From an uncultured Clostridia bacterium (GTDB lineage: Bacteria > Bacillota > Clostridia > Oscillospirales > Acutalibacteraceae), in the NCBI GenBank assembly GCA_946626015.1, contig CAMOTT010000019.1, positions 1 to 22,052 of the forward strand: 22,052 nucleotides of DNA, written 5' to 3'. A program made the position numbers and the translations under genes. This document shows positions 7,853 to 15,396 of the stretch, one piece after another. Position 1 is the first letter of the stretch. Each line of letters starts with the position of its first letter. The notes beneath the pieces are model-generated. The model was not told where the DNA came from. It worked only from the letters and a program-made list of their open reading frames with translations, and did not search any database.

Positions 7853-8848
7853 ATGACCAAAAAGCTTTCTGCGTTATTTATCGCTTTATTTCTGCTGTTT
7901 TCGTTCACCTTTATTTCCATCGCGGCAAGCGCAGACGTCAGCGTAAGCACCGTTTACGGCAAACCCGGAGATACCGTTACGGTTATTTTAAAGCTCAACA
8001 GCAACCCCGGCCTCGCCTGTCTCGGATTATTTGTTGAGTACGACAGCGCCTCGCTGGAGCTCAAGGATGTTTGTGACGAGGGTCTGCTGGGCGTTTCAGC
8101 AAGGTTCAAAGACCTTGGCGGCGGCAAATACTCCATGGCATGGGGCGATAAAGGCGAAAGGAACGTCTATTACAGCGAAACAGGCGAACTGGTTTCCCTC
8201 ATTTTTAAGATATCGGATAAAGCCAAAGCAAGGAGCTACGACGTCAAGCTTAGCTATGACAGTAAATTTACCGATGACAGGGACGCAAATCCCGTTTCCG
8301 TCAACGCTGTAAACGGCGCGGTAGTTGTCTCGGAAAATCCCCCGGCCACTACCGCCTCCCAAAATCAGCCGGTCACAAATGTTCCCGGCAGCAGTCAGGG
8401 CGGCAATCAGGGTAATAGCCAAAGCGGCAGTCAGGGTAATAGCGGTCAAGGCAATAATCAAAGCGGCAGTCAGGGCAACGGTCAGGGCGGAAATCCGGCG
8501 ATCATAAGCTCATCGCCCTACGTCGGTCAGGGAGAAGTAGTAGAAACCGTCACCGACAAAGACGGCAACATCATAACCCCCTCGCCCCGCGACCCCGCAG
8601 TCACCGTTACCGACAAGGACGGCAACGCGATATATTCATCCGGGGCGGAGAGCATAACAGATGAAAACGGTTCCGTTATACCCGAGGCAAACGAGCCCGG
8701 GCAGGAGGAAAAAGGCTTACAGGAAACGGATCCCGGCGCAACAAATTCCCGATCAAACGGCAAGCTGAAGGTCATCATAGTGATCGGGGTACTGGCCGCA
8801 GCATTCGTTGTGATCTTCCTGTGCGTTAAGAAGAAGAAAAAGGCATAA
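7853..8848 (+). CDS. secreted, membrane-anchored cohesin-like protein
   Basis: 331 residues from ATG at 7853 (AAGGA 10 nt upstream; the in-frame GTG at 7844 lies only 1 nt after that site). A signal peptide (1-27, cleavage after ASA) is followed by a cohesin-type beta-sandwich (about 28-160), with the typical GDTVTVILKLNSNPGLACLG opening and a YDSASLELKDV strand. Next come a Gln/Gly/Ser/Asn linker (about 180-214), three VTDKDGN-type repeats (231-277) and a C-terminal membrane helix (306-325) ending KKKKKA. Cohesins bind dockerin modules and display enzymes on the surface. No canonical LPxTG or NPxTN precedes the helix, so retention in the membrane is likelier than sortase anchoring. It is monocistronic, between its own promoter and terminator. 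No dockerin protein is encoded in the window, so the partner is unknown. The cohesin assignment rests on sequence pattern only. Confidence 0.8.
   Translation: MTKKLSALFIALFLLFSFTFISIAASADVSVSTVYGKPGDTVTVILKLNSNPGLACLGLFVEYDSASLELKDVCDEGLLGVSARFKDLGGGKYSMAWGDKGERNVYYSETGELVSLIFKISDKAKARSYDVKLSYDSKFTDDRDANPVSVNAVNGAVVVSENPPATTASQNQPVTNVPGSSQGGNQGNSQSGSQGNSGQGNNQSGSQGNGQGGNPAIISSSPYVGQGEVVETVTDKDGNIITPSPRDPAVTVTDKDGNAIYSSGAESITDENGSVIPEANEPGQEEKGLQETDPGATNSRSNGKLKVIIVIGVLAAAFVVIFLCVKKKKKA
8385..8490 (+). repeat. low-complexity Gln/Gly/Ser linker repeat
   Basis: Imperfect repetition of the unit GGCAGTCAGGGTAA and variants encodes SQGN/SGSQGN blocks between the cohesin-like domain and the later repeats. 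Such linkers keep a surface domain extended. Copy number could vary between strains by slippage or recombination. Confidence 0.75.
8547..8680 (+). repeat. three VTDKDGN-type coding repeats
   Basis: Three 30-nt related units at 8547-8576, 8603-8632 and 8651-8680 encode TVTDKDGNII, TVTDKDGNAI and SITDENGSVI, spaced by 26 and 18 nt. The first two are nearly identical; the third is diverged. Their function in the stalk of the cohesin-like protein is unknown. Confidence 0.75.
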
Positions 8849-8859
8849 ATCCAAATAAA

Positions 8860-8890
8860 AGAGCGGGGTTTTCTCCGCTTTTTTATTTTT
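8860..8890 (+). terminator. rho-independent terminator of the cohesin-like gene
   Basis: An AGCGG/CCGCT stem with a short loop is followed directly by a T-rich tract (TTTTTTATTTTTT), 12 nt after the stop codon. This closes the cohesin-like gene as a single-gene unit. Confidence 0.85.
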
Positions 8891-8918
8891 TGCAATTAAA
8901 ATTTATTTGAACGCGGTA

Positions 8919-8948
8919 TTGCAATAATCTTCCAAGATATGCTATACT
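8919..8948 (+). promoter_or_regulatory. promoter of the GH38 alpha-mannosidase gene
   Basis: -35 TTGCAA (8919-8924), 18 nt spacer, -10 TATACT (8943-8948) with an extended TG two bases upstream. Just downstream, GTATTT (8959-8964) and AAATAC (8970-8975) form a small inverted repeat that could be an operator, but it is short and AT-rich, so this is only a suggestion. Confidence 0.65.
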
Positions 8949-8996
8949 CAACGTAAGCGTATTTGTTAAAAATACCAATAAATCGGAGGTAAGAAT

Positions 8997-11900
8997 ATGG
9001 CAGAAAACAGACCGGTAGACATTGCAAAATCCATGGAAGCCATGGAGGAACACATCAACGACTGGCGCGATGCAACAAAAGGCAAGCAAAGGGGTATTTT
9101 TTCTTTTGATGAACTGTGCGCTTTAAAGCTCAGAGAGCTGAAAAAACGCATATATACCGACGTTGAGGCCACGCCGCCCTGGAAAATGCGCGAGTGCATT
9201 TACAAGGACGTGGGCGAGTACGAATACCTTTATGATGGTTGGAAGGATGTTGACGTCGGCGGCTCATGGGGCGGCGAAGGGTTAAGCGCCTTTTTCAAGA
9301 ACTCCATTGATCTGCCGGAACGCTTTAAGGGCAAGAGAGTTACCCTTAACATTTATCTGGGCGGCGACTCCCTTATCTCTGTCAACGGCGTACCCTATCA
9401 GGGGCTCGATCCCTTCCGCAACTCCGTTTTGCTCACCGAATGCGCGCAGGGCAACGAGCATTATGATCTGGACATTGAGTCATATTACGTCTGGCACTCG
9501 AATGAATCAACGGTCAAAAAGGTCGAATGTTCTTTCATTGCGACCATAGACAAAGACATTGAGGACGCATACTGGGACGTTAAAGCTGTCTACAATGCAC
9601 TGTTTATGCCTGTTTTGGACGATACCCTTTGCCAGATCATCCGCAAGGCTCTCAAAGAGGCTGTTTTCCGCATTGATTTTGATACACCCGACACAGACGT
9701 GTTCAAGCAGAGTCTGCTTGAATGCCGCGCCATACTTAAAGAGCAGGTTTACAACAACAAGAATTACGCCTCCGACGGCACCCTTGCCCTTGTGGGCAAC
9801 TCCCACCTTGACCTTGTGTTTATGTGGGCTTATAAAGAATATGTAAGAAAACTGGGCAGGACCCACGCCACCATGCTCAGACTTATGGAGCAGTATCCCG
9901 ATTTCATTTTCTCACAGAGCACGGCCGTGACATATGAGGAGATGAAAAACAGATATCCCGATCTTTTCCGGCAGGTCAAAGAGCGCATTAAAGAAGGGCG
10001 ATGGGAGTATATCGGCGCCACATGGGTGGAACCGGACTGCAATATCATCTCCGGCGAATCCTTTGCCCGTCAGTTCCTTCACGGCATACGCTACGCCGAG
10101 GAGAACTTCGGCATAACCCCAAAAACCTGCTGGCTGCCCGACGTTTTCGGCAACGGCTACGCCATGCCCCAGATCATGAAAAAATCCGGCGTTGAATATT
10201 TTGTAACGCACAAAATGGGCATCTGGAACGACACGAACCCCTGGCAGTACCACACCTTCTGGTGGGAAGGCCCGGACGGTTCCCGCACCTTCTCCATCGT
10301 GCCGCCCACACACTTCATAGGCTCAATGGAGCCCGATTCCCTTAAAGTCAACTGGAGCAGATATTCCGACAAAACCACCATAGGCGAATCAATGTACTGC
10401 TACGGCTGGGGAGACGGCGGCGGCGGAGTTGACACGGAGATGCTGGAATACGTCAAGAGATATCACGAATTCCCCGGTCTGCCCAAGACCAAGACCAGCA
10501 AGATAGAGGACTCGCTGGCAAGGATGAAGGCCAAAGCCACAGAGACAAATATTCCCATCTGGAAGGACGAGCTCTACCTTGAGGAGCACAGAGGCGTCTA
10601 CACCACAAAGGGCAAGCTTAAGAAAATGAACAGGTACTGCGAAAACCTTTACAGAGAGGTGGAGCTTTACAGCTTGATAGCAGGCATTTACGGTTACGCC
10701 TACCCTGCCGAAGAGCTTGAAAAGGGCTGGAAGATGATACTCACAAATCAGTTCCATGACTCCCTCCCCGGCTCTCACATCACTGAGGTTTACGGTCAGC
10801 TGCTTGAAATATATGACGAGATAGTGGCAATAGCGGAGCCCCTGCGCAAAAAGGCTCTTGACGTTATAGCTCAGCACATCAGCCCGGACGTTAAAAACGG
10901 CGCTCCCTTTGCCCTGTTCAACTCCCTTGCTGTCAGCGCAACTTCAAAGGTGGAGCTGCCCTACAAGGATGTTGATGTTTTCGACGAAAACGGTAAGAAA
11001 CTGGCAACTCAGAGCTACACGAAGTTTGACGGCACAAAGGTGCTTGTGTTCGTGGCGGAGAACGTGCCCCCCGTAGGTTACAAAGTTTACTACACAAAGC
11101 CCTCCGCCGGCGAGCCGAAGGTCAAGGCTCTCAGCGCCGACTTTGTCGAAAATGAAAGATACAAGCTGGTTTTCAATTCAGCCGCTGAGCTTATATCCAT
11201 CTACGACAAGAAAAACTCCAGGGAGATTCTGAGCGGCAAGGGCAACGTATTCCGTCTTTATGAAGATCTTCCCGGCAAATATGAGGCCTGGGATATAGTT
11301 GCGACTTACGTTGACAAGGAATTCACCACCGAGGACGGCAAGATCGAAGCAATCGTACAGGGCGACGTTTTCACCTGCGTGACCATCAGCAAAAAGATCA
11401 TCAATTCCCTTATCAAGCAAAACATCATCCTCTACAATGACCTTGACAGGATCGATTTTGATACTTATATAGACTGGTATGAGCGCCGCAAACTTCTGAA
11501 GGTGGGCTTTGACGTTGACATCAAGGCAAAGCGCTTCACCAGAGATATTGCCTACGCCACCATCGAAAACTCCAACTACCGCTACAATTCCTATGACAAG
11601 GCCAAGTTTGAGGTCTCGGCTCACAACTGGATAGATATGTCCGATCCCGACTATGGTCTGAGCATACTCAACGATTGCAAATACGGCTTTGAGGTTGACA
11701 GGCAGCGCATGATAGTGACCCTGCTCAAGGGACCCATGAACCCCGATCCCGTGTCCGATATCGGCGAGCAATTCTTCACCTATTCCCTTTATCCGCACAA
11801 AGGAGATTGGAAGAACGCGGACACGTTGACAAGGGGACTTGAGCTCAACAATCCCATGACCCCCGTTGAGCTTGCAGGCGGAAACGGCAGCGACAAGGAA

Positions 11901-12164
11901 GGCTCCTTTATGTCCATCAACAGCGATGCCGTAACCCTTGAGGCTGTCAAAAAATGCGAGGACAGTGACGAGTGCATAGTGAGAATGGTTGAAAAGACCG
12001 GCAGAAGCGCCGATATAACCCTCACAATGTTCACCGACATCGAAGCGGCGGCGGAATGCAACATCATCGAGCGCGAGGATGAGGCGATACCCTTTGAGGG
12101 CAATAAAATACAGCTTAATATTAAGCCCTTTGAGATCAAGACCTTAAAGCTCAAGCTCAAATAA
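8997..12164 (+). CDS. GH38 family alpha-mannosidase
   Basis: 1055 residues, a usual length for bacterial GH38 enzymes, with ATG at 8997 and GGAGGT 6 nt upstream. GNSHLDLVFMW contains the zinc ligands His270 and Asp272. WLPDVFGNG supplies the nucleophile Asp382, also a zinc ligand. NQFHDSLPGSHI supplies the late zinc-binding His587. The catalytic barrel and helical middle domain are followed by the large beta-sandwich C-terminal half (about 630-1055). The N-terminal 250 residues form the usual accessory beta domain. No signal peptide is present, so it works in the cytosol, releasing alpha-linked mannose from imported oligosaccharides or glycan fragments. No transporter or mannose-catabolism gene is adjacent, so substrate linkage cannot be deduced from context. 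It has its own promoter and terminator. Confidence 0.94.
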   Translation: MAENRPVDIAKSMEAMEEHINDWRDATKGKQRGIFSFDELCALKLRELKKRIYTDVEATPPWKMRECIYKDVGEYEYLYDGWKDVDVGGSWGGEGLSAFFKNSIDLPERFKGKRVTLNIYLGGDSLISVNGVPYQGLDPFRNSVLLTECAQGNEHYDLDIESYYVWHSNESTVKKVECSFIATIDKDIEDAYWDVKAVYNALFMPVLDDTLCQIIRKALKEAVFRIDFDTPDTDVFKQSLLECRAILKEQVYNNKNYASDGTLALVGNSHLDLVFMWAYKEYVRKLGRTHATMLRLMEQYPDFIFSQSTAVTYEEMKNRYPDLFRQVKERIKEGRWEYIGATWVEPDCNIISGESFARQFLHGIRYAEENFGITPKTCWLPDVFGNGYAMPQIMKKSGVEYFVTHKMGIWNDTNPWQYHTFWWEGPDGSRTFSIVPPTHFIGSMEPDSLKVNWSRYSDKTTIGESMYCYGWGDGGGGVDTEMLEYVKRYHEFPGLPKTKTSKIEDSLARMKAKATETNIPIWKDELYLEEHRGVYTTKGKLKKMNRYCENLYREVELYSLIAGIYGYAYPAEELEKGWKMILTNQFHDSLPGSHITEVYGQLLEIYDEIVAIAEPLRKKALDVIAQHISPDVKNGAPFALFNSLAVSATSKVELPYKDVDVFDENGKKLATQSYTKFDGTKVLVFVAENVPPVGYKVYYTKPSAGEPKVKALSADFVENERYKLVFNSAAELISIYDKKNSREILSGKGNVFRLYEDLPGKYEAWDIVATYVDKEFTTEDGKIEAIVQGDVFTCVTISKKIINSLIKQNIILYNDLDRIDFDTYIDWYERRKLLKVGFDVDIKAKRFTRDIAYATIENSNYRYNSYDKAKFEVSAHNWIDMSDPDYGLSILNDCKYGFEVDRQRMIVTLLKGPMNPDPVSDIGEQFFTYSLYPHKGDWKNADTLTRGLELNNPMTPVELAGGNGSDKEGSFMSINSDAVTLEAVKKCEDSDECIVRMVEKTGRSADITLTMFTDIEAAAECNIIEREDEAIPFEGNKIQLNIKPFEIKTLKLKLK

Positions 12165-12183
12165 AACCACCATCAGCAACAAA

Positions 12184-12224
12184 AACAGAACCATCGGTTG
12201 GACCGGTGGTTCTGTTAATTTTTC
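12184..12224. terminator. bidirectional terminator between convergent genes
   Basis: A near-perfect 15-bp hairpin reads AACAGAACCATCGGT, loop TGG, ACCGGTGGTTCTGTT with one G-T wobble. On the plus strand it is followed by TAATTTTT, and on the minus strand by TTTTTG. It can stop the alpha-mannosidase transcript and the convergent membrane-protein transcript. Confidence 0.88.
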
Positions 12225-12262
12225 AGGATATTATCGCTGTTTCGACCTTTTAAGACCGGCTC

Positions 12263-13486
12263 TTAATTGAACTCGCCGTTAAAATCAAGGAATATTGCTT
12301 CCTTGGTAAGGGTTTTGTTTGCGAAAGCCTGCACGGAGGCGGATTGGGGTATACCGTTCTTTTTAAGGTAATCCACAATATTGTTGAAGTAATCTATGTT
12401 GTTGCATTCCATTGCGGCGATTTCAAGCGCATACAAGAGTTTTACGTCAACGTCATTCAGTTTTTCAAGCAGAGTGTAACGCTTGAGCATCTCAAGCATT
12501 GAGGACTTGTTGTTCTTGAGCAGGTAGGTTATGAGCGCCTCCCGGTCAACATTTGTAACAAACGAATTTTTGTACCTGTAGGCGCTGTATATGCCCGACG
12601 CCTTATTATAATCCTTGCTCATTCTGCATATATAAAGACGCATCTCGGTAATGGCGCCGTCATCCGCGTTTTCGCCTTTGCAAAGATCAATGGCCTGTTC
12701 CAGCTTGCCCATCCTGACCATTGTCCTTACACCGTATCTGATATAAAGATTTATCTTTTCCGGTGAAGTCTCATACAGTTCTTCAAACAATTCCAGCTGT
12801 TTTTCATCCGGCTGTTTGGTCTGAGCCGCCATTTCAAGCTTGCTGATCTCGAACATAAACCCTGAATACTCGGGATGAGCCTGTTTTGTCTGATCTATCT
12901 CCGCGCAAAAAGCGGCAAAATCTCCATTGAGGTATTTTTTCTTGATACCATCAATGAGTTCCTGCGTCTCCTTGCAGGCATTGGCGCGTTCAACAACTGC
13001 GAGTAGCCTGCTGTCGGTAAGCCCGTCAAGGCTCATATGATCCTCGATATGCTCCAGAGCGGACTGAGAGCCGAAATACTTTTCTCCGCTTTCGATATAT
13101 TTTACAAAAGTATTTCTGCCCGCTTCGATCTCCACTCCCAGCGTCGGCAGCGTGGAGTTTAAGTTTACCGCGCGTTTGCTTGCCTCCGAATAACGTGTTA
13201 CCGCAGAAAAATATGCGCCGACCTTGCTGTACCAATCCCCCATTTCAACTGATCTGACAACATAAAGATTCATAAAAAGCAGATATCCGCTGAACAAGGT
13301 AACCAAAACGAAGAAGATCATGGCAAACATCGAAGTCGCGGTGTTTTTGATACTCTTTGCAACCATTTGGGGATCCGGCACAAAGTCATCTCCCAAAAAA
13401 GGCAGCGGCTTGCCCGTAACAAAATCCTTGCCCTCCACTTCTTCTATATTCTCTATGGGTTCCTGAATAGGTTCCTGATAGTCCAT
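12263..13486 (-). CDS. single-pass membrane protein with helical, TPR-like extracytoplasmic region
   Basis: 407 residues, ATG at 13486 with AAGGAAGG 8 nt upstream. I do not recognise a named family. The N terminus (1-50) is acidic and proline-containing, with GKPLPFLGDDFVPDPQMV preceding the helix. One membrane helix lies at about 53-76. The remaining 330 residues are predicted mainly alpha-helical, with spaced pairs such as LFEELYETSPEKINLYIRYG, typical of degenerate TPR repeats. A short cytosolic tail with a large external helical domain suggests a scaffold or protein-interaction role in the envelope; this is inference. It is transcribed alone from a consensus promoter, divergent from glmU and convergent with the alpha-mannosidase gene. 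Confidence 0.85.
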   Translation of the reverse strand: MDYQEPIQEPIENIEEVEGKDFVTGKPLPFLGDDFVPDPQMVAKSIKNTATSMFAMIFFVLVTLFSGYLLFMNLYVVRSVEMGDWYSKVGAYFSAVTRYSEASKRAVNLNSTLPTLGVEIEAGRNTFVKYIESGEKYFGSQSALEHIEDHMSLDGLTDSRLLAVVERANACKETQELIDGIKKKYLNGDFAAFCAEIDQTKQAHPEYSGFMFEISKLEMAAQTKQPDEKQLELFEELYETSPEKINLYIRYGVRTMVRMGKLEQAIDLCKGENADDGAITEMRLYICRMSKDYNKASGIYSAYRYKNSFVTNVDREALITYLLKNNKSSMLEMLKRYTLLEKLNDVDVKLLYALEIAAMECNNIDYFNNIVDYLKKNGIPQSASVQAFANKTLTKEAIFLDFNGEFN

Positions 13487-13525
13487 TCGACCAACCTTCC
13501 TTATAAAAGCCTTTATTCTGTAGTT

Positions 13526-13554
13526 ATTATATCAAACACCGCTGATTTTTTCAA
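13526..13554 (-). promoter_or_regulatory. sigma-A promoter of the TPR-like membrane protein gene
   Basis: Minus strand -35 TTGAAA (13554-13549), 17 nt spacer, -10 TATAAT (13531-13526) with an extended TG two bases upstream. The predicted leader is about 30 nt. Confidence 0.8.
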
Positions 13555-13607
13555 TGTAATTTTTTAGTCACTGTTTATTATTGTATGTTAATTGGGAAAA
13601 CAATGTA

Positions 13608-13636
13608 TTGTAACAGAGACTGAAATAGTGTATAAT
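13608..13636 (+). promoter_or_regulatory. sigma-A promoter of glmU
   Basis: -35 TTGTAA (13608-13613), 17 nt spacer, -10 TATAAT (13631-13636). It is back to back with the promoter at 13526-13554 and lies 58 nt before the TTG start. Confidence 0.75.
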
Positions 13637-13693
13637 CAGTAGTGTTGAATGTTTTCGCAACTATTATTTTGAAAATGAACGGAGGTTTTTTCT

Positions 13694-15082
13694 TTGGCTA
13701 AAAACTGCGCTGTTATCCTTGCCGCCGGCGAGGGAACAAGAATGAAATCTACAAAACCTAAGGTTCTGGCCGAGGTGCTGTTCAAGCCCATGATAGACTG
13801 GGTTATAACCGCTGTAAAAGAAAGCGGCGTTGACGATATTTGCGTTGTGACCGGGCACATGAGCGAGCTTGTCTGCTCGCATCTTGACGAGGATATCAAA
13901 ACCGTCCTTCAGACCGAGCGGCTCGGAACCGGCCACGCGGTGATGCAGGCAAAGGATTTTATGGAGAAATATTCCGAAGGCAACGTCCTTATCCTTGCGG
14001 GCGACGCTCCCTTGATGGACAGCGAAACCATCGGCGCCTCTCTTAAATCTCACATTGAAAACGGGAACTCCGCCACAGTCATCTCCGCAAAGGTTCCCAA
14101 CCCCTTCGGCTACGGCAGGATAGTCCGTGGCGGCGACAAAGCTCTGGAGCGCATCGTTGAGGAAAAGGAAGCCTCGCCGGAGGTACAGCTTATAACGGAG
14201 GTCAACTCCGGAGCTTATTGGTTCAACGTCAAGGCTCTGCTGGATTCACTGGGCAGGATAACCGTCTCAAAGGTCAAAAAAGAGTATTACCTCACCGACG
14301 CCATTGAGATAATCAAAACCGCCGGACAAAAGGTGGACGCATTTGAGGCGCTCAACGACAAGGTGGTTTTAGGAGCAAACACACGGGTACAGCTCCTTGA
14401 ATTGAACGAAATAGCCCGAAAGGATGAGCTTACAAAGCATATGCTCAACGGGGTCTCCATCCCCTGCATCGACGGAGTTATAATCGGCCCCGGCGTTGAA
14501 ATAGGCGCCGACACCGTCATACTCCCGAACACTATAATAAGGGGCAGAACAGTGATCGGCAAGGATTGCGAAATAGGCCCCGGTTCCCTGCTGGAGAACA
14601 CCACTGTGGGCGATTTCAACACCCTGAACAGCGTACAGTCATTTAACGCCACGGTGGGCAGAGGCTGCGAGATAGGCCCCTTCGTCCGCCTCAGACCCAA
14701 CACTGTTATTGGCGACGACGTCCGCATAGGAAACTTTGTTGAAATTAAAAATTCCAATATCGGCAGCGATACAAAAATCTCTCATCTGACCTATATCGGC
14801 GATTCCGATTTTGGCGAAAATATAAACGTGGGCTGCGGCTGCGCCACCGCCAACTACTCAGGCAACGCCAAATTCCGCACGGTTGTGGGCGACAACGCCT
14901 TCATCGGCTGCCACACCTGCATGGTAGCTCCCGTCAATATCGGCGAGGGCGCTTACACCGCCGCAGGCACCACCGTAACAAAGGATGTGCCCTCCGACGC
15001 TCTGGTGCTTTCACGTATAAATCAGGTCATCAAAGAGGATTGGGTAAAGCGCAAAAATCCTTATAAAAAGAAAGAAAAATAA
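13694..15082 (+). CDS. glmU: GlmU, bifunctional GlcNAc-1-P uridyltransferase / GlcN-1-P acetyltransferase
   Basis: 462 residues, the usual size. The start is TTG at 13694, 8 nt after GGAGG and just before the conserved pyrophosphorylase signature LAAGEGTRMKSTKPKVL (9-25). The N-terminal nucleotidyltransferase domain (1-230) also shows ERLGTGHAVMQA and GDAPLM. From about residue 250 on, hexapeptide repeats form the left-handed beta-helix acetyltransferase. The acetyltransferase histidine is His364 (SHLTYIGD), and TANYSG and AAGTTVTKDVP follow. It makes UDP-GlcNAc in two steps for peptidoglycan and other wall polymers, in the cytosol. The common neighbours prs and pth are absent here; it is a single-gene unit between its own promoter and a strong hairpin. 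Confidence 0.97.
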   Translation: MAKNCAVILAAGEGTRMKSTKPKVLAEVLFKPMIDWVITAVKESGVDDICVVTGHMSELVCSHLDEDIKTVLQTERLGTGHAVMQAKDFMEKYSEGNVLILAGDAPLMDSETIGASLKSHIENGNSATVISAKVPNPFGYGRIVRGGDKALERIVEEKEASPEVQLITEVNSGAYWFNVKALLDSLGRITVSKVKKEYYLTDAIEIIKTAGQKVDAFEALNDKVVLGANTRVQLLELNEIARKDELTKHMLNGVSIPCIDGVIIGPGVEIGADTVILPNTIIRGRTVIGKDCEIGPGSLLENTTVGDFNTLNSVQSFNATVGRGCEIGPFVRLRPNTVIGDDVRIGNFVEIKNSNIGSDTKISHLTYIGDSDFGENINVGCGCATANYSGNAKFRTVVGDNAFIGCHTCMVAPVNIGEGAYTAAGTTVTKDVPSDALVLSRINQVIKEDWVKRKNPYKKKEK

Positions 15083-15099
15083 ACCTGAAAAGGCGCTTG

Positions 15100-15140
15100 A
15101 CAAGCTGTGCGATTACATGATATTCGCACGGCTTGTTTTG
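15100..15140 (+). terminator. rho-independent terminator of glmU
   Basis: A 13-bp stem (ACAAGC-T-GTGCGA at 15100-15112 with TCGCAC-G-GCTTGT at 15124-15136, one T-G wobble), an 11-nt loop and a TTTT run, starting 17 nt after the stop codon. Confidence 0.8.
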
Positions 15141-15247
15141 TGCAAAACGAAAAAACGATCCTGTATTTTGCGGCGTTATAATGGCCTTTTTTGTTGATAG
15201 TGAACATAAATAGGTTATATTTACGACTATATTGGTAAACTTTTTGG

Positions 15248-15276
15248 TTGCAATTTGACAGATTATAATGTATAAT
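15248..15276 (+). promoter_or_regulatory. promoter of PEP carboxykinase gene
   Basis: -35 TTGCAA (15248-15253), 17 nt spacer, -10 TATAAT (15271-15276). A perfect TTGACA at 15255-15260 and a second TATAAT at 15264-15269 overlap it at wrong mutual spacing (3 nt), so alternative start points are possible. Confidence 0.7.
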
Positions 15277-15279
15277 GTA

Positions 15280-15353
15280 AAAGGGAAACATTGTAATAGC
15301 AATATTTTCAGGTGTCCTCTGCGTTGTTCCCTTTAATTTCGTTATTCATAACG
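15280..15353 (+). ncRNA. candidate structured 5' leader of PEP carboxykinase mRNA
   Basis: AAAGGGAAACA (15280-15290) can pair with TGTTCCCTTT (15325-15334) apart from one bulged A. The pairing encloses two small hairpins, TTG-taatag-CAA and AGG-tgt-CCT. A second hairpin, CGTTA-TTCA-TAACG, follows at 15340-15353. The predicted transcript starts at about 15283, placing the long stem at the very 5' end. It matches no riboswitch class that I recognise. A regulatory or mRNA-stabilising role is inference. Confidence 0.4.
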
Positions 15354-15396
15354 GCGGAGCTGCACGCATAAGGTACCAAAGGAAGGAGTTTAAATT

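Larger units (their letters stand above)
15083..15396 (+). other. glmU-pckG intergenic region
   Basis: This 314-nt gap holds the glmU terminator (15100-15140), an AT-rich stretch (15141-15247) in which I see no gene, the PEP carboxykinase promoter (15248-15276) and a roughly 115-nt foldable leader. The short minus-strand ORFs crossing it have no Shine-Dalgarno and are not supported. Confidence 0.7.

Noticed and set aside
8289..8305. Possible sorting signal in the cohesin-like protein
   Set aside because: No LPxTG or NPxTN was found anywhere in the protein; DPGATN before the C-terminal helix has the wrong spacing to count as a class B motif.
8385..8490. CRISPR-like or tandem-repeat array
   Set aside because: Repeats are short, imperfect, without unique spacers, and in frame within a coding sequence, so they are a protein linker.
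8907..8948. TTGAAC at 8907 as the -35 box of the alpha-mannosidase promoter
   Set aside because: Its spacing to TATACT is 30 nt; TTGCAA at 8919 gives 18 nt and fits better.
9507..11798. Minus-strand ORFs up to 206 codons inside the alpha-mannosidase gene
   Set aside because: Antisense shadows produced by codon bias of the GH38 gene; no start signals or known motifs.
15030..15302. Minus-strand ORFs of 76-90 codons in the glmU-pckG gap
   Set aside because: They cross the glmU terminator and pckG promoter, lack a Shine-Dalgarno and have no recognisable protein pattern.
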